A DNA stretch of 64,000 nucleotides from Roseovarius sp. 217 (GCF_000152845.1 NZ_CH902584.1:1171655-1235654); one strand, 5' to 3'; counted from the first letter of the stretch, positions 9,459-19,268 are shown. Notes: generated by a model from the letters alone, not told the origin. A program made the numbers and translations.

Positions 9459-11858
9459 ATGAAATTCACACTGTCCTGGCTGAAAGAGCACCTGGAAACC
9501 ACGGCCTCGGTTACCGAGATCGCCGAGACCCTGACCGATCTGGGGCTGGAGGTAGAGGGGATCACCGATCCCGCCGCGCGGCTGCGTGAGTTTACCATCG
9601 GCAAGGTGCTCAAGGCGGAACCGCATCCCGATGCGGACCGGCTGCGAGTCTGTCAGGTGGCCACGGCGGATGGCGAGACACAGATCATCTGCGGCGCGCC
9701 CAATGCACGTGAAGGGATTACCGTAGTGATCGCCAAGCCGGGCGTCTATGTGCCCGGGATCGACACCACCATCGGCGTGGGCAAGATCCGTGGTATCGAG
9801 AGCTATGGCATGATGTGTTCCGAGCGCGAGATGGAGTTGAGCGAAGAGCACGACGGCATCATCGAGCTGCCCTCGGGCGAAGTTGGTGAGCGGTTCACTG
9901 ATTGGTTGGCCACACATGACCCCGCCAAGGTGGACCCGGTGATCGAGATTGCGATTACCCCAAACCGTCCCGACGCGCTTGGCGTGCGCGGCATCGCAGT
10001 CGATCTCGCGGCGCGGGGGCTGGGCACGATGAAACCCGCTAAAACCGTTGATATTGAAGGGCAATTCTCTTGCCCCATTGGCGTGACGATTGACGAAGAT
10101 ACCGCGACCGGCGGCTGTGAGGTTTTTGCCGGACGACTGATCCGGGGGGTCAAGAACGGTCCCTCGCCGGAGTGGCTGCAACAGCGGTTGCGGGCCATCG
10201 GGCTGCGCCCCATTTCAACGCTTGTCGATATTACCAACTTTTTCACCTATGACCGCAACCGCCCCTTGCATGTGTTCGACGCTGACAAGGTGAGCAGTGA
10301 TCTGCGTGTGCATCGCACGACAGGCGGCGAGACGCTGATTGGCCTCGACGAAAAGGAATATACCTTTGGCCCCGGTCAGGTGGTAATTTCCGATGACAGC
10401 GGCATCGAGAGCATTGGTGGCATCATGGGCGGGCTTCCAACGGGATGCACCGATGAGACCGTGAATGTCTTTCTGGAAGCGGCGGTCTGGGACACGGTGC
10501 AAATCGCCACGACGGGCCGTGCCCTGCGGATCAACTCTGACGCGCGCTATCGCAACGAGCGTGGCATTGATCCCGCGTTCAACATGGAGGCGCTGGATCT
10601 GGCGACGCAGATGATCCTGGATCTTTGCGGTGGCGTTCCGTCCAACCGCGTGGTCGCGGGCAAGGTGCCGGATGTGAGCCGCGCCTATCGGCTCGACCCG
10701 GCTCGGGTGCAATCTCTCGTCGGGATGGACATTCCAGAAAGCGAGCAACGTCAGACACTTACAGCGCTTGGGTTCAAGATTGAGGGCAGCATGGCCTATG
10801 TCCCTAGCTGGCGACCGGATATTCTGGGCGAGGCCGATCTGGTGGAAGAGGTGGCGCGGATTGCGTCGCTGACCAAACTGAAAGGCCGCCCAATGGCGCG
10901 TGCGCTGCCGGGCGTGCCGAAGCCAATTCTGAGCCCGATGCAAAAGCGCGAGCAGATCGCACGGCGTACGGGGGCGGCGCTTGGCTATAATGAATGCGTC
11001 ACCTACAGCTTTATCGACCATGCGGCGGCGACGCTGTTTGGCGGTGGAGATGATGCGACAATGCTGGCCAATCCGATCAGTTCGGACATGAGTCATATGC
11101 GCCCCGATTTGCTGCCCGGTCTGTTGCAAGCGGCAGCGCGCAATCAGGCGCGAGGGATCATGGATCTGGCCCTATTCGAGGTGGGGCACGCATTCCATGG
11201 GGGTGAACCGGGAGAGCAACACCTACAGGTAGCGGGTCTGCTGGTTGGTCGCACCGGACCGAAGGACGTGCATGGGGGCGCGCGGGCGGTTGATGTGTTT
11301 GACGCCAAGGCGGATGCAGAAGCGATCCTGTCAGCGATTGGCGCACCGTCCAAGGTGCAGATCCTGCGGGATGGTCCGGTCTGGTTCCATCCGGGCCGGC
11401 ATGGGCGGATTTGTCTTGGCCCGAAGAAGGTTCTGGGCGTGTTCGGAGAGGTTCATCCGCGTATTTTGCAGGCGCTGGATGTCAAAGGACCTGCCGTGGC
11501 CTTTACCCTGTATCCGGCTGATATTCCCCTGCCGCGCAAGAGCTCGGCGAGCAGAGGCGCTTTGGATATCAGTGACTTGCAAGCCGTTGAACGGGATTTC
11601 GCCTTTGTCGTGGATGCGCAAATCGAAGCGCTCACCTTGATCAATGCGGCGTCCGGCGCAGATAAGGCGTTGATCGAGGATGTGCGTATCTTTGACGCGT
11701 TCATCGGCGGCAATCTGGGCGAGGGCAAGAAATCTCTGGCCCTCACTGTGCGGCTGCAACCGCGCGATAAAACGCTGACTGAGGCCGAAATAGAGACTGT
11801 TTCGGCCAAGATCATCGAGAAAGTGACCAAGGCCACCGGCGGGGTGCTGCGGGGCTGA
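9459..11858 (+). CDS. pheT: Phenylalanyl-tRNA synthetase beta subunit
   Basis: 799 residues, typical for bacterial PheT. The N-terminal MKFTLSWLKEHLE leads into a tRNA-binding EMAP/OB region (about residues 40-150, VLKAEPHPDADRLRVCQV), then the B3/B4 editing domain, B5 (about 400-475), the catalytic-like core and a C-terminal anticodon-binding FDX-ACB domain (GALDISDLQAVERDFAFVVD and onward). It pairs with PheS, which is not encoded next to it here. The upstream neighbour is the cuyA-like gene, behind a terminator. Confidence 0.98.
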   Translation: MKFTLSWLKEHLETTASVTEIAETLTDLGLEVEGITDPAARLREFTIGKVLKAEPHPDADRLRVCQVATADGETQIICGAPNAREGITVVIAKPGVYVPGIDTTIGVGKIRGIESYGMMCSEREMELSEEHDGIIELPSGEVGERFTDWLATHDPAKVDPVIEIAITPNRPDALGVRGIAVDLAARGLGTMKPAKTVDIEGQFSCPIGVTIDEDTATGGCEVFAGRLIRGVKNGPSPEWLQQRLRAIGLRPISTLVDITNFFTYDRNRPLHVFDADKVSSDLRVHRTTGGETLIGLDEKEYTFGPGQVVISDDSGIESIGGIMGGLPTGCTDETVNVFLEAAVWDTVQIATTGRALRINSDARYRNERGIDPAFNMEALDLATQMILDLCGGVPSNRVVAGKVPDVSRAYRLDPARVQSLVGMDIPESEQRQTLTALGFKIEGSMAYVPSWRPDILGEADLVEEVARIASLTKLKGRPMARALPGVPKPILSPMQKREQIARRTGAALGYNECVTYSFIDHAAATLFGGGDDATMLANPISSDMSHMRPDLLPGLLQAAARNQARGIMDLALFEVGHAFHGGEPGEQHLQVAGLLVGRTGPKDVHGGARAVDVFDAKADAEAILSAIGAPSKVQILRDGPVWFHPGRHGRICLGPKKVLGVFGEVHPRILQALDVKGPAVAFTLYPADIPLPRKSSASRGALDISDLQAVERDFAFVVDAQIEALTLINAASGADKALIEDVRIFDAFIGGNLGEGKKSLALTVRLQPRDKTLTEAEIETVSAKIIEKVTKATGGVLRG

Positions 11859-11875
11859 GACAAGAGGAGGACACC

Positions 11876-12322
11876 ATGCTGACGGTTTATCTGTCGGGAG
11901 AAATCCACACCGACTGGCGGGATCAGATTATTGAGGGATCTCAAGGACTTGATGTCAAGTTCTTGAGTCCGGTCACCGATCATGCGGCCTCGGACGATTG
12001 CGGTGTCGCGATTTTGGGGGAAGAACCCAACAAATTCTGGCACGATCACAAGGGGGCGATGGTCAATGCGATCCGCACCCGCAAGGGTATTGCAGACGCA
12101 GATGTTGTGGTTGTCCGCTTTGGTGAACACTACAAGCAATGGAATGCCGCTTTTGATGCGGGCTATGCGGCCGCACTTGGCAAGTCGCTGATCATCCTGC
12201 AACGCCCGGAACATGACCATGCGCTCAAGGAGGTGGATGCCGCAGCACTCGCCGTGGCGCGGGAACCGGCGCAGGTGGTGGATATTCTCAAGTATGTCCT
12301 GAACGGCAGCTTGCCGGGCTGA
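11876..12322 (+). CDS. YtoQ family protein
   Basis: 148 residues with AGGAGG upstream, 17 bases after pheT. The sequence (MLTVYLSGEIHTDWRDQI, NKFWHDHKGAMVNAIRTRKG, AAFDAGYAAALGKSLIILQ) matches the YtoQ family, related in fold to nucleoside 2-deoxyribosyltransferase-like proteins. The biochemical role is not established. Spacing suggests read-through from pheT. Confidence 0.85.
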   Translation: MLTVYLSGEIHTDWRDQIIEGSQGLDVKFLSPVTDHAASDDCGVAILGEEPNKFWHDHKGAMVNAIRTRKGIADADVVVVRFGEHYKQWNAAFDAGYAAALGKSLIILQRPEHDHALKEVDAAALAVAREPAQVVDILKYVLNGSLPG

Positions 12323-12327
12323 CCATG

Positions 12328-12364
12328 TGTACAGCAGGTACATTAGGTACGCGCGTTTTGTACA
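12328..12364. promoter_or_regulatory. Operator array with TGTACA cores upstream of the antitoxin gene
   Basis: Four GTAC cores at 12329, 12338, 12347 and 12360 (spacings 9, 9 and 13). The outer two are full TGTACA hexamers at 12328-12333 and 12359-12364. TGTACA is the known core recognised by YefM, and related GTAC-containing palindromes occur in phd operators. The next gene downstream encodes a Phd/YefM-like protein, so autoregulation is likely. The function here is inferred. Confidence 0.65.
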
Positions 12365-12469
12365 CGCCATCCAAGCGGCGTGGATGGCGGGCGCACGGCG
12401 CGTCAAGGTGACGTTAACCGGGATCAAGGCAGGGTGACATCAACCCGCCAAAGCCCCGGAGTGCCAGCC

Positions 12470-12718
12470 ATGTTCGTCAATGCCAACACCCGCAAGATCC
12501 GTGCGAATTTTCGCAACTACCTTGATCACGTCATGACAACGGGAGATCGGGTGCTGATCTTTCGACACGGCAAAGAGGTGGCGGCGCTGGTCTGCCGCGA
12601 GGACTTCAACGCGCTAGAGGAGGTCTCGGGGCGGACTGAACGGCTGATGGAACAGCGCCACCGGGAGGCTATGGAGCGGATGCGGGTGATGAAGGGCAGA
12701 ATGCGGCAGGATCTGTAA
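12470..12718 (+). CDS. Phd/YefM-family antitoxin-like protein without an adjacent toxin
   Basis: 82 residues from the ATG at 12470. An in-frame ATG at 12380 would add 30 residues lacking family features. MFVNANTRKIRANFRNYLDH then VMTTGDRVLIFRHGKEVAAL and VCREDFNALEEV match the DNA-binding N-terminal half of Phd/YefM antitoxins. The charged C-terminal helix (RLMEQRHREAMERMRVMKG) would be the toxin-binding tail. No RelE/YoeB, Doc or PIN reading frame follows before the tRNA gene, so it is an orphan or a stand-alone regulator. The TGTACA array at 12328-12364 supports autorepression. Confidence 0.8.
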   Translation: MFVNANTRKIRANFRNYLDHVMTTGDRVLIFRHGKEVAALVCREDFNALEEVSGRTERLMEQRHREAMERMRVMKGRMRQDL

Positions 12719-12823
12719 GGCGGGCCTGCGGTGCTATGGGAGAACGCTGAAACCAAGGCGATTCCTCCCCTCGCTCAGCGCAAGGCCAAATGCCCCGCGA
12801 TTACTGCGTAGTCTGAACACTCT

Positions 12824-12900
12824 TGGTGACCCCGGCAGGATTCGAACCTGCAACCTGCCCCTTAGGAGGGGGCTGCTCTATCCTGTTGAGCCACGGGGCC
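12824..12900 (-). tRNA. tRNA-Arg (anticodon CCT)
   Basis: On the minus strand, acceptor GGCCCCG pairs with CGGGGTC (one G-T) and encoded CCA ends at 12824. The D arm is GCTC...GAGC, the anticodon stem GCCCC/GGGGC with loop CTCCTAA, and the T arm GCAGG/CCTGC with loop TTCGAAT. The anticodon CCT reads AGG. 77 nucleotides with CCA. Confidence 0.97.
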
Positions 12901-13032
12901 ACGCGGGGACTTGATTAGCGCGCGCGGGGGCGTTTGTCATCGTCCGATTTCTATGACGGGACGTTTTGGTGTGGGGATGCGCAGCATGCTTGATCCTGTC
13001 CGGGCGTTCGCGGTAACAATGGGCATCAGACT

Positions 13033-14073
13033 TTGTGGATATTTCCCGTGACACAACATGACCGACACCCCCTGACCCTGCGCGATGTGTCCGAAGCGGC
13101 GGGCGTGTCGGAGATGACGGTCAGTCGGGTGCTGCGCAACAAGGGCGATGTGTCAGACGGCACCCGGCAGCGCGTGCTCGAGGCGGCCAAGCGGCTGGGA
13201 TATGTGCCAAACAAGATCGCGGGCGCCTTGGCCAGCCAACGGGTCAATCTGGTGGCCGTGATCATTCCGTCGATGTCCAACATGGTGTTTCCCGAGGTGA
13301 TGACCGGGATCAGTGCCGTGCTGGAGGAGACCGATCTTCAGCCGGTGGTTGGATTGACCGGATACCGACCGGAAAAGGAAGAAAAAGTCCTCTATGAGAT
13401 GCTGTCGTGGCGGCCCTCTGGGGTGATCATCGCGGGACTGGAACATTCGGATGCCAGCCGCGCCATGCTGCGGGCGAGCGGGATTCCCGTGGTCGAGATC
13501 ATGGATGTGGACGGCACGCCGATTGACTCGGTCGTGGGAATTTCGCACCGGCGCGCCGGGCAACAGATGGCGCAGGCGATCATCAAGGCGGGCTATCGGC
13601 GGATCGGGTTCATGGGCACCAAGATGCCGCTCGATCACCGGGCGCGCAAACGGTTCGAGGGGTTCACAGAGGCGCTGGCCAAGGCCGGGATCGAGATGGC
13701 GGATCACGAGTTTTATTCGGGGGGATCGGCGCTGCTCAAGGGGCGGGAAATGACCGCTGAGATGCTGCGGCGCACGCCGGATCTGGATTTCCTCTACTAC
13801 TCGAATGACATGATCGGGGCCGGCGGTTTGCTCTATCTGCTGGAGCAGGGAATCGACATTCCAGAACAGATGGGGCTGGCCGGGTTCAACGGCGTGGATC
13901 TTTTGAAAGGGTTGCCACGCGAGTTGGCGACGATGGATGCCTGCCGGCTGCAAATCGGGCGTAAGGCGGCCGAGATCATCGCAGCGCGGGCCGTGAGCCC
14001 CGGTGAAGTGGAGCCGGTGCGCATCACGCTGGAACCGACGCTGAGCCTTGGTGACACGCTGCGCCGTCGCTGA
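13033..14073 (+). CDS. LacI-family transcriptional regulator (GntR of E. coli type)
   Basis: 346 residues from a TTG at 13033. A GTG at 13048 is equally possible because no ribosome site is clear, and the family N-terminus (LTLRDVSEAAGVSEMTVSRV) begins a few residues later. An N-terminal LacI helix-turn-helix and hinge (GYVPNKIAGALASQR) are followed by a sugar-binding-protein-like effector domain. The middle part (SWRPSGVIIAGLEHSDASRA, GIPVVEIMD) resembles E. coli GntR, the gluconate repressor. The effector is therefore perhaps a sugar acid. The dehydrogenase at 14182 is the only nearby candidate target. Confidence 0.9.
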   Translation: MWIFPVTQHDRHPLTLRDVSEAAGVSEMTVSRVLRNKGDVSDGTRQRVLEAAKRLGYVPNKIAGALASQRVNLVAVIIPSMSNMVFPEVMTGISAVLEETDLQPVVGLTGYRPEKEEKVLYEMLSWRPSGVIIAGLEHSDASRAMLRASGIPVVEIMDVDGTPIDSVVGISHRRAGQQMAQAIIKAGYRRIGFMGTKMPLDHRARKRFEGFTEALAKAGIEMADHEFYSGGSALLKGREMTAEMLRRTPDLDFLYYSNDMIGAGGLLYLLEQGIDIPEQMGLAGFNGVDLLKGLPRELATMDACRLQIGRKAAEIIAARAVSPGEVEPVRITLEPTLSLGDTLRRR

Positions 14074-14181
14074 ACATCTTTTCCCTGTTTGTGTCGCAAA
14101 TGGCTTTGCATTTCTGAGGCGAATCGCAAAAGGCTGCGCTCAGCCGTCCAAAGAGCGGTGCAGGGAAGGACTGTGAGAGAC

Positions 14182-15129
14182 ATGAAAATCGGTTTCATCG
14201 GGCTGGGGAATGTTGGTGGCAAGCTGTCGGGCAGCCTATTGCGCAACGGTCACGATCTGACGGTGCACGATCTGAATGCGGAGCTGGTGCAATCCTTCGT
14301 GGTGCGCGGGGCCAAGGCCGCCGCAAGCCCGGCGCAGATGATGGGCGATTGCGAGATCGTGATCACCTGCCTGCCGTCGCCCGCCGCCTCGGATGCCGTC
14401 ATGCAGCAGATGTTGCCCGAGGTCGGCCCCGGCAAGATCTGGCTGGAGATGTCGACCACCGATGCGGATGAGATCCGCCGTTTGGGCGGGCTTGTGATCG
14501 CGCGGGGGGGCGCGGCAGTGGATTGCCCGGTCTCGGGCGGCTGCCACCGGGCCGATACCGGCAATATCTCGATCTTTGCCGGATGTGACCGGGCCACGTT
14601 CGAGCGTATTCTGCCGCTTTTGACAACCATGGGGCGGCGCGTTTTGCATACGGGCGATCTGGGCAGCGCGTCTCTGCTCAAGGTGATGACGAATTATTTG
14701 GCGACCGCCAATTTGCTGACGCTCTGCGAGGCGATGGTGACGATGAAGGGGGCCGGGCTTGACCTTGCGACGACCTATGAGGCGATCAAGATCAGTTCGG
14801 GCACGTCTTTTGTGCATGAGACCGAAAGTCAGGTGATCCTCAACGGGAGCCGCGACATCAGTTTCACCATGGATCTGGTCAAAAAGGATATCGGGCTGTT
14901 TCAGAAGATCGCCGATGATGCGGGCGTGCCGCTGGAAATTTCGCCACTGATGATCTCGATCTTTGACGACGGTATTCGGCGTTATGGCGCGCGGGCGCAA
15001 TCGGATGATATCATCCGGCGACTGGAAGAGGCGACCGGCCTTGATATTCGCGCCCCGGGGTTTCCGGCGGAAATGGTTGATGATGAGCCCGAAGAACAGG
15101 GCTATGAGGTTGTCCCGCCGGGGCGCTAG
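14182..15129 (+). CDS. NAD(P)-dependent beta-hydroxyacid dehydrogenase (HIBADH family)
   Basis: 315 residues from the ATG at 14182, downstream of AGGGAAGGA. MKIGFIGLGNVGGKLSGSLL is the Rossmann GxGxxG start. ITCLPSPAAS, DCPVSGGCHRADTGNISIFA and KVMTNYLATANLLTLCEAM (with the catalytic lysine region) are diagnostic of the 3-hydroxyisobutyrate / tartronate semialdehyde / phosphogluconate dehydrogenase-like superfamily. The acidic tail after about residue 285 is longer than usual. Substrate is unknown. Position after the LacI regulator suggests sugar-acid or hydroxyacid metabolism. Confidence 0.88.
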   Translation: MKIGFIGLGNVGGKLSGSLLRNGHDLTVHDLNAELVQSFVVRGAKAAASPAQMMGDCEIVITCLPSPAASDAVMQQMLPEVGPGKIWLEMSTTDADEIRRLGGLVIARGGAAVDCPVSGGCHRADTGNISIFAGCDRATFERILPLLTTMGRRVLHTGDLGSASLLKVMTNYLATANLLTLCEAMVTMKGAGLDLATTYEAIKISSGTSFVHETESQVILNGSRDISFTMDLVKKDIGLFQKIADDAGVPLEISPLMISIFDDGIRRYGARAQSDDIIRRLEEATGLDIRAPGFPAEMVDDEPEEQGYEVVPPGR

Positions 15130-15213
15130 GCCGTTAACCACGGAGTCGGGAAAGATTTGCCAGACAGGCGCGTTGGGCCTTTAATCATCGCGGGTCAATG
15201 TGAGTGGCGTGCG

Positions 15214-16206
15214 ATGCTGATGTTTGCGAGTCTTCTGGGAATGGTCGCCGTTGGCGCGGCGGCGTTTGTTGGATTTCAACCCGTGGCGGAGGAGGTTGAG
15301 ACCGACAGCGGCGAAGATGAGCGCGGCAATGAGGGGCCTGACCTGATCCAGAGCGTGTTTGGTCCGCAGCCGCCTGTCGGCGCGGGCGAGGTCGTCAGTG
15401 GGACACCTGAGGCAGAGGACATCACCGGGACCGAGGGGGACGATCAGATCAACGGTCTGGAGGCAGATGATACGATTTCCGGCGGGACCGGGAATGACAG
15501 TCTGCTTGGCGCTCAGGGTGATGATCGGATTTCCGGCGAGGCCGGCGACGATACCCTGCATGGCGGCGATGGGGCGGATGTGCTCGCGGGGGGAGAGGGG
15601 CGCGACGCGCTCTATGGCCATAATGACGCGGATGATCTGTCTGGCGGCGTGGGCGATGACAGCCTTGTCGGCAGCGCCGGAAATGATCTCTTGCACGGGG
15701 ATGCGGGCGACGATGCGCTGCACGGTGATCTGGACGATGATACGCTGCACGGGGGGTTGGGGCGTGATACGCTGTTTGGCGGCTGGGGCGATGATGTGGT
15801 CGTTGGGCTGGTCGATGATCCGGCGACCTTTGGTCTTGATGACATCGACGGTGGTGATTTCCTCAATGGTGGCCCCGGTGACGATCTGATCCTCGCCGGT
15901 CATGACGATCTGGTGGATGCGGGGGAGGGGGCCGATTTGATTGTGCTGGGGGATTGGATTTCGGCGGGTCATGCGGCGGAGATCGTCGATTTTGATACCG
16001 AAGAGGACCGGCTCTTGGTCTTTTATGATGCGTTGAGCGGTGGTGATCCCACGCTCAGCCTTGAACCTGATGCAGAGGGCGGCCCGGTCCAAAACCTGCT
16101 GTTGAATGGTGTTGCCATCGCAACGATCGCCAATGCATCCGGCCTGACGCTGGATCACATCGCGCTGATACCGCAGAGCGCAATGGCCGAAATCAGCGGC
16201 CTCTAG
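15214..16206 (+). CDS. RTX (hemolysin-type) calcium-binding repeat protein with N-terminal hydrophobic anchor
   Basis: 330 residues from the ATG at 15214. Start choice is uncertain because an upstream in-frame start at 15157 exists without family support. A single hydrophobic segment ([19 protein letters not shown]) precedes an acidic linker and then about ten GGxGxDxL-type nonapeptides ([28 protein letters not shown] and onward) between residues 70 and 235. These bind calcium as a parallel beta-roll. The C-terminal 90 residues form an RTX-associated domain ([16 protein letters not shown]). No type I secretion genes are adjacent. Surface or periplasmic location is inferred. Confidence 0.85.
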   Translation: MLMFASLLGMVAVGAAAFVGFQPVAEEVETDSGEDERGNEGPDLIQSVFGPQPPVGAGEVVSGTPEAEDITGTEGDDQINGLEADDTISGGTGNDSLLGAQGDDRISGEAGDDTLHGGDGADVLAGGEGRDALYGHNDADDLSGGVGDDSLVGSAGNDLLHGDAGDDALHGDLDDDTLHGGLGRDTLFGGWGDDVVVGLVDDPATFGLDDIDGGDFLNGGPGDDLILAGHDDLVDAGEGADLIVLGDWISAGHAAEIVDFDTEEDRLLVFYDALSGGDPTLSLEPDAEGGPVQNLLLNGVAIATIANASGLTLDHIALIPQSAMAEISGL

Positions 16207-16360
16207 CCACAGGGCGCAGCCGCAGCGATTCGCGCTTTCAATTCCAGAGATTTTCTCCTATACGCGCGTATCCTTTGGGCATGGTCCCGAGGGCTTTCCA
16301 TGGACCTTGCTGGACGACATCCCGGCTTGTGCCCGACACACTTTATGCAAGGAGACCCCG

Positions 16361-16630
16361 ATGTCGATTACCGCAGAAGAAAAAGACCGCGTCATCAAGG
16401 AATTCGGAACCAAAGAAGGCGACACTGGTTCGCCGGAAGTGCAGGTTGCCATTCTGACCTCGCGGATCACCACGCTGACCGAGCATTTCAAGACCCACAA
16501 GAAAGACAACCACGGTCGTCGTGGCCTTTTGATGATGGTCGCACAGCGCCGCAAGCTGCTGGATTACCTCAAGGGCAAGAACGAGGGCCGGTATCTGGAC
16601 CTCATCAAGCGCCTCGGCATCCGCCGCTAA
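16361..16630 (+). CDS. rpsO: 30S ribosomal protein S15
   Basis: 89 residues from the ATG at 16361, with AAGGAG spaced correctly upstream. [36 protein letters not shown] and [20 protein letters not shown] are the S15 signature. S15 binds 16S rRNA early in small-subunit assembly. The rpsO-pnp order is the classical one. Confidence 0.99.
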   Translation: MSITAEEKDRVIKEFGTKEGDTGSPEVQVAILTSRITTLTEHFKTHKKDNHGRRGLLMMVAQRRKLLDYLKGKNEGRYLDLIKRLGIRR

Positions 16631-16639
16631 GACAAAATA

Positions 16640-16665
16640 CCGCGCCTCCAAAAGGGCGCGGTTTT
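16640..16665 (+). terminator. Intrinsic terminator between rpsO and pnp
   Basis: Arms CCGCGCC and GGCGCGG around an 8-base A-rich loop, followed by TTTT, 10 bases after the rpsO stop. Partial read-through into pnp is usual in other bacteria. Whether it occurs here is not visible. Confidence 0.9.
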
Positions 16666-16801
16666 CGTATGATCCGATTGCTGTCTCGGTTTGGCTTTGC
16701 CGGGATAGCAGGATGAAGACCAAAAAGCCGCGGGGCAATGCGGCCCCGGATGCAAATGGGCCCGACGGGATACGCCCGGATCGGCCAAATTAGGAAACGT
16801 G

Positions 16802-18943
16802 ATGTTTAAAGAGACGAAAAAATCGATGCAGTGGGGGGAAGAGACCCTCACTCTGGAAACTGGCAAGATCGCCCGTCAGGCGGATGGAACGGTTATTGCC
16901 ACCCTTGGCGAGACCTCGGTCATGGCCAATGTGACCTTTGCCAAAGAGGCAAAGCCCGGTCAGGACTTTTTTCCGCTGACCGTTCATTACCAAGAGAGAT
17001 ACTATGCCGCCGGCAAAGTGCCCGGTGGCTTTTTCAAGCGTGAAGCACGGCCCTCTGAGAAAGAGACGCTGACCGCACGCCTGATCGACCGTCCGATCCG
17101 CCCGCTGTTCGTGCCGGGTTTCAAACATGAAACACTGGTGATGTGCACCGTGCTCAGCCACGATCTGGTCAATGACCCCGATATCGTGGCCATGATCGCA
17201 ACCTCTGCGGCGCTGACCATTTCGGGCGCACCCTTCATGGGTCCGATCGCGGGTTGCCGGGTGGGTTTTGTGGATGGGGAGTATATCCTCAACCCCGAAA
17301 TCGACGACATGCACAATCTGCGCAACAATCCCGAGCAGCGGCTCGATCTGGTTGTCGCGGGCACCAAAGATGCCGTGATGATGGTCGAATCCGAGGCCTA
17401 TGAGCTGACCGAAGAGGAAATGCTGGGCGCCGTTACCTTTGCGCATGAGCAAATCCAACCGGTCTGTGACCTGATCATCTCGCTCGCCGAAGACTGCGCG
17501 AAAGAGCCGTTCAACTTTACCCCGCCGGATTACTCGGAGCTCTACGCAGCGGTCAAAGCCGCTGGTGCAGAGCAGATGCACGCGGCTTTTGCCATTCGCG
17601 ACAAGCAGGAACGCACCCATGCGATTTCCGCAGCCCGTGAGGCCATTAAGGCCAAGCTGAGCGAAGAGCAGCTTGCCGATGAAAACCTTGGTTCGGCGTT
17701 CAAGAAGCTGGAATCGAGTGTTCTGCGCGGCGACGTGGTCAAGAATGGCAACCGGATCGACGGGCGTCGTCTAGATGAGATCCGTTCGATCGTTTGCGAA
17801 ACGGGTCTTTTGCCGCGCACCCATGGGTCGTCGCTGTTCACACGCGGCGAAACGCAGGCGCTGGTCGTGACCACGCTGGGCACCGGCGATGACGAGCAGT
17901 TCATTGACGCGCTGCACGGGAATTTCAAATCGAACTTCTTGCTGCATTATAACTTCCCTCCGTATTCGGTGGGCGAAGCTGGGCGCGTTGGCCCTCCGGG
18001 TCGTCGTGAAATCGGCCATGGCAAGCTCGCTTGGCGTGCGCTTCAGGCGGTTCTGCCGCCCGCGACCGATTTTCCCTACACGATCCGTCTGGTGTCTGAG
18101 ATCACCGAATCGAACGGCTCTTCGTCCATGGCTTCGGTCTGTGGCGGGTCGCTGTCGATGATGGATGCGGGCGTGCCTCTCAAGACGTCTGTGGCCGGTG
18201 TGGCCATGGGTCTCGTGCTGGAAGAAGACGGCTCTTTTGCGATCCTGTCGGATATTCTGGGGGATGAAGATCACCTCGGCGATATGGATTTCAAAGTGGC
18301 TGGCACCGCGGATGGCATCACCTCGCTGCAGATGGATATCAAGGTTGCGGGCATCACGCCCGAGATCATGAAGAAAGCTCTGGAGCAGGCGAAAGCCGGT
18401 CGTTTGCACATCCTCGGCGAGATGGACAAGGCGCTGTCGGGTGCGGCAGAGTTCAGCGTTCATGCGCCGCGCATCGAGACCATGCAGATCCCCACCGACA
18501 AGATCCGGGAAGTCATCGGATCGGGCGGCAAGGTGATCCGCGAGATCGTCGAAGTGTCCGGGGCCAAGGTCGATATCAACGACGAGGGCATCATCAAGAT
18601 CGCCTCGCCGAATGGTGAATCGATCAAGAAGGCCTATGACATGATCTGGTCGATCGTGGCCGAGCCGGAAGAGGGCAAGGTCTATGACGGCAAGGTCGTC
18701 AAGCTGGTGGATTTTGGCGCTTTCGTCAATTTCTTTGGCAAGCGGGACGGTCTGGTGCATGTCAGCCAGATCGAGAACCGTCGTCTGAACCATCCGAGCG
18801 ACGTGCTCAAGGAAGGTCAGGACGTGAAGGTCAAGCTCTTGGGCTTTGACGATCGCGGCAAGGTGCGTCTGTCGATGAAAGTTGTCGATCAGGTCACTGG
18901 TGAAGAGGTCGCGCCCGAGAAGGGCGATAAAGACGCCGACTGA
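16802..18943 (+). CDS. pnp: Polynucleotide phosphorylase
   Basis: 713 residues from the ATG at 16802 (a GTG immediately precedes it). Two RNase PH-like domains (about 1-225 and 315-545) flank an all-alpha linker, followed by KH (about 555-615, [20 protein letters not shown]) and S1 (about 622-690, [20 protein letters not shown]) RNA-binding domains. [20 protein letters not shown] and [14 protein letters not shown] are active-site blocks. The trimeric enzyme degrades RNA phosphorolytically from the 3' end in the cytosol and is a degradosome partner. Confidence 0.98.
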   Translation: MFKETKKSMQWGEETLTLETGKIARQADGTVIATLGETSVMANVTFAKEAKPGQDFFPLTVHYQERYYAAGKVPGGFFKREARPSEKETLTARLIDRPIRPLFVPGFKHETLVMCTVLSHDLVNDPDIVAMIATSAALTISGAPFMGPIAGCRVGFVDGEYILNPEIDDMHNLRNNPEQRLDLVVAGTKDAVMMVESEAYELTEEEMLGAVTFAHEQIQPVCDLIISLAEDCAKEPFNFTPPDYSELYAAVKAAGAEQMHAAFAIRDKQERTHAISAAREAIKAKLSEEQLADENLGSAFKKLESSVLRGDVVKNGNRIDGRRLDEIRSIVCETGLLPRTHGSSLFTRGETQALVVTTLGTGDDEQFIDALHGNFKSNFLLHYNFPPYSVGEAGRVGPPGRREIGHGKLAWRALQAVLPPATDFPYTIRLVSEITESNGSSSMASVCGGSLSMMDAGVPLKTSVAGVAMGLVLEEDGSFAILSDILGDEDHLGDMDFKVAGTADGITSLQMDIKVAGITPEIMKKALEQAKAGRLHILGEMDKALSGAAEFSVHAPRIETMQIPTDKIREVIGSGGKVIREIVEVSGAKVDINDEGIIKIASPNGESIKKAYDMIWSIVAEPEEGKVYDGKVVKLVDFGAFVNFFGKRDGLVHVSQIENRRLNHPSDVLKEGQDVKVKLLGFDDRGKVRLSMKVVDQVTGEEVAPEKGDKDAD

Positions 18944-18965
18944 AACGCAGTCGCCGTTTGACATT

Positions 18966-18994
18966 GGCCCCGGTGGAAACGCCAGGGCCTTTTT
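18966..18994 (+). terminator. Intrinsic terminator of pnp
   Basis: Arms GGCCCCGGTG and CGCCAGGGCC (one mismatch, one wobble) with a GAAA loop, followed by five T, 22 bases after the pnp stop. Confidence 0.88.
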
Positions 18995-19191
18995 CATGCC
19001 GTGGGTGACGCGACGTCATGCGCTCATTTGGCCCTAAGGTAAGGTTTTCCATACGGGACAAGAGCCCGGTTATTCCCCATGAAGATAAGGTTGATTTCTG
19101 CGACATGTACCCGAATGGTCAGGTTGACGAGTTGCGCGCAGTGTACGATCAAATTGGCAGCGCCATCACTCACGAAAGTGCTTGCCAGTTG

Positions 19192-19219
19192 GCCCCGGCG
19201 GAAACGCCGGGGCATTTTT
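19192..19219 (+). terminator. Second terminator-like hairpin, near-copy of the pnp terminator
   Basis: Perfect 9-base arms GCCCCGGCG and CGCCGGGGC with a GAAA tetraloop, then A and five T. It nearly duplicates the hairpin 225 bases upstream and closes a stretch with no called gene. Confidence 0.8.
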
Positions 19220-19268
19220 CTAAGATCGCTGGCGTTTCTGCCGCCAAGGGCAGCCGGGCATCCCCGAC

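Larger units (their letters stand above)
18944..19268. other. 325-base region without a supported gene, bearing two near-identical hairpins
   Basis: Between pnp and the leftward glutathione peroxidase gene. Two hairpins of nearly the same sequence (18966-18994 and 19192-19219) frame about 200 bases. Reading frames inside this stretch lack a ribosome site and family signature and are not called. An untranslated transcript ending at the second hairpin is possible but unsupported. Confidence 0.6.

Noticed and set aside
8823..10181. Long minus-strand frame across the cuyA-like gene and pheT
   Set aside because: A GC-rich shadow of two clear plus-strand genes. It has no family signature or ribosome site and crosses a terminator.
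10215..11129. Minus-strand frame inside pheT
   Set aside because: Shadow of the pheT coding sequence with arginine/histidine-rich nonsense composition.
15460..15860. Tandem repeat DNA as a possible satellite or CRISPR
   Set aside because: The periodicity comes from in-frame RTX nonapeptide codons, without constant spacer lengths or identical repeats.
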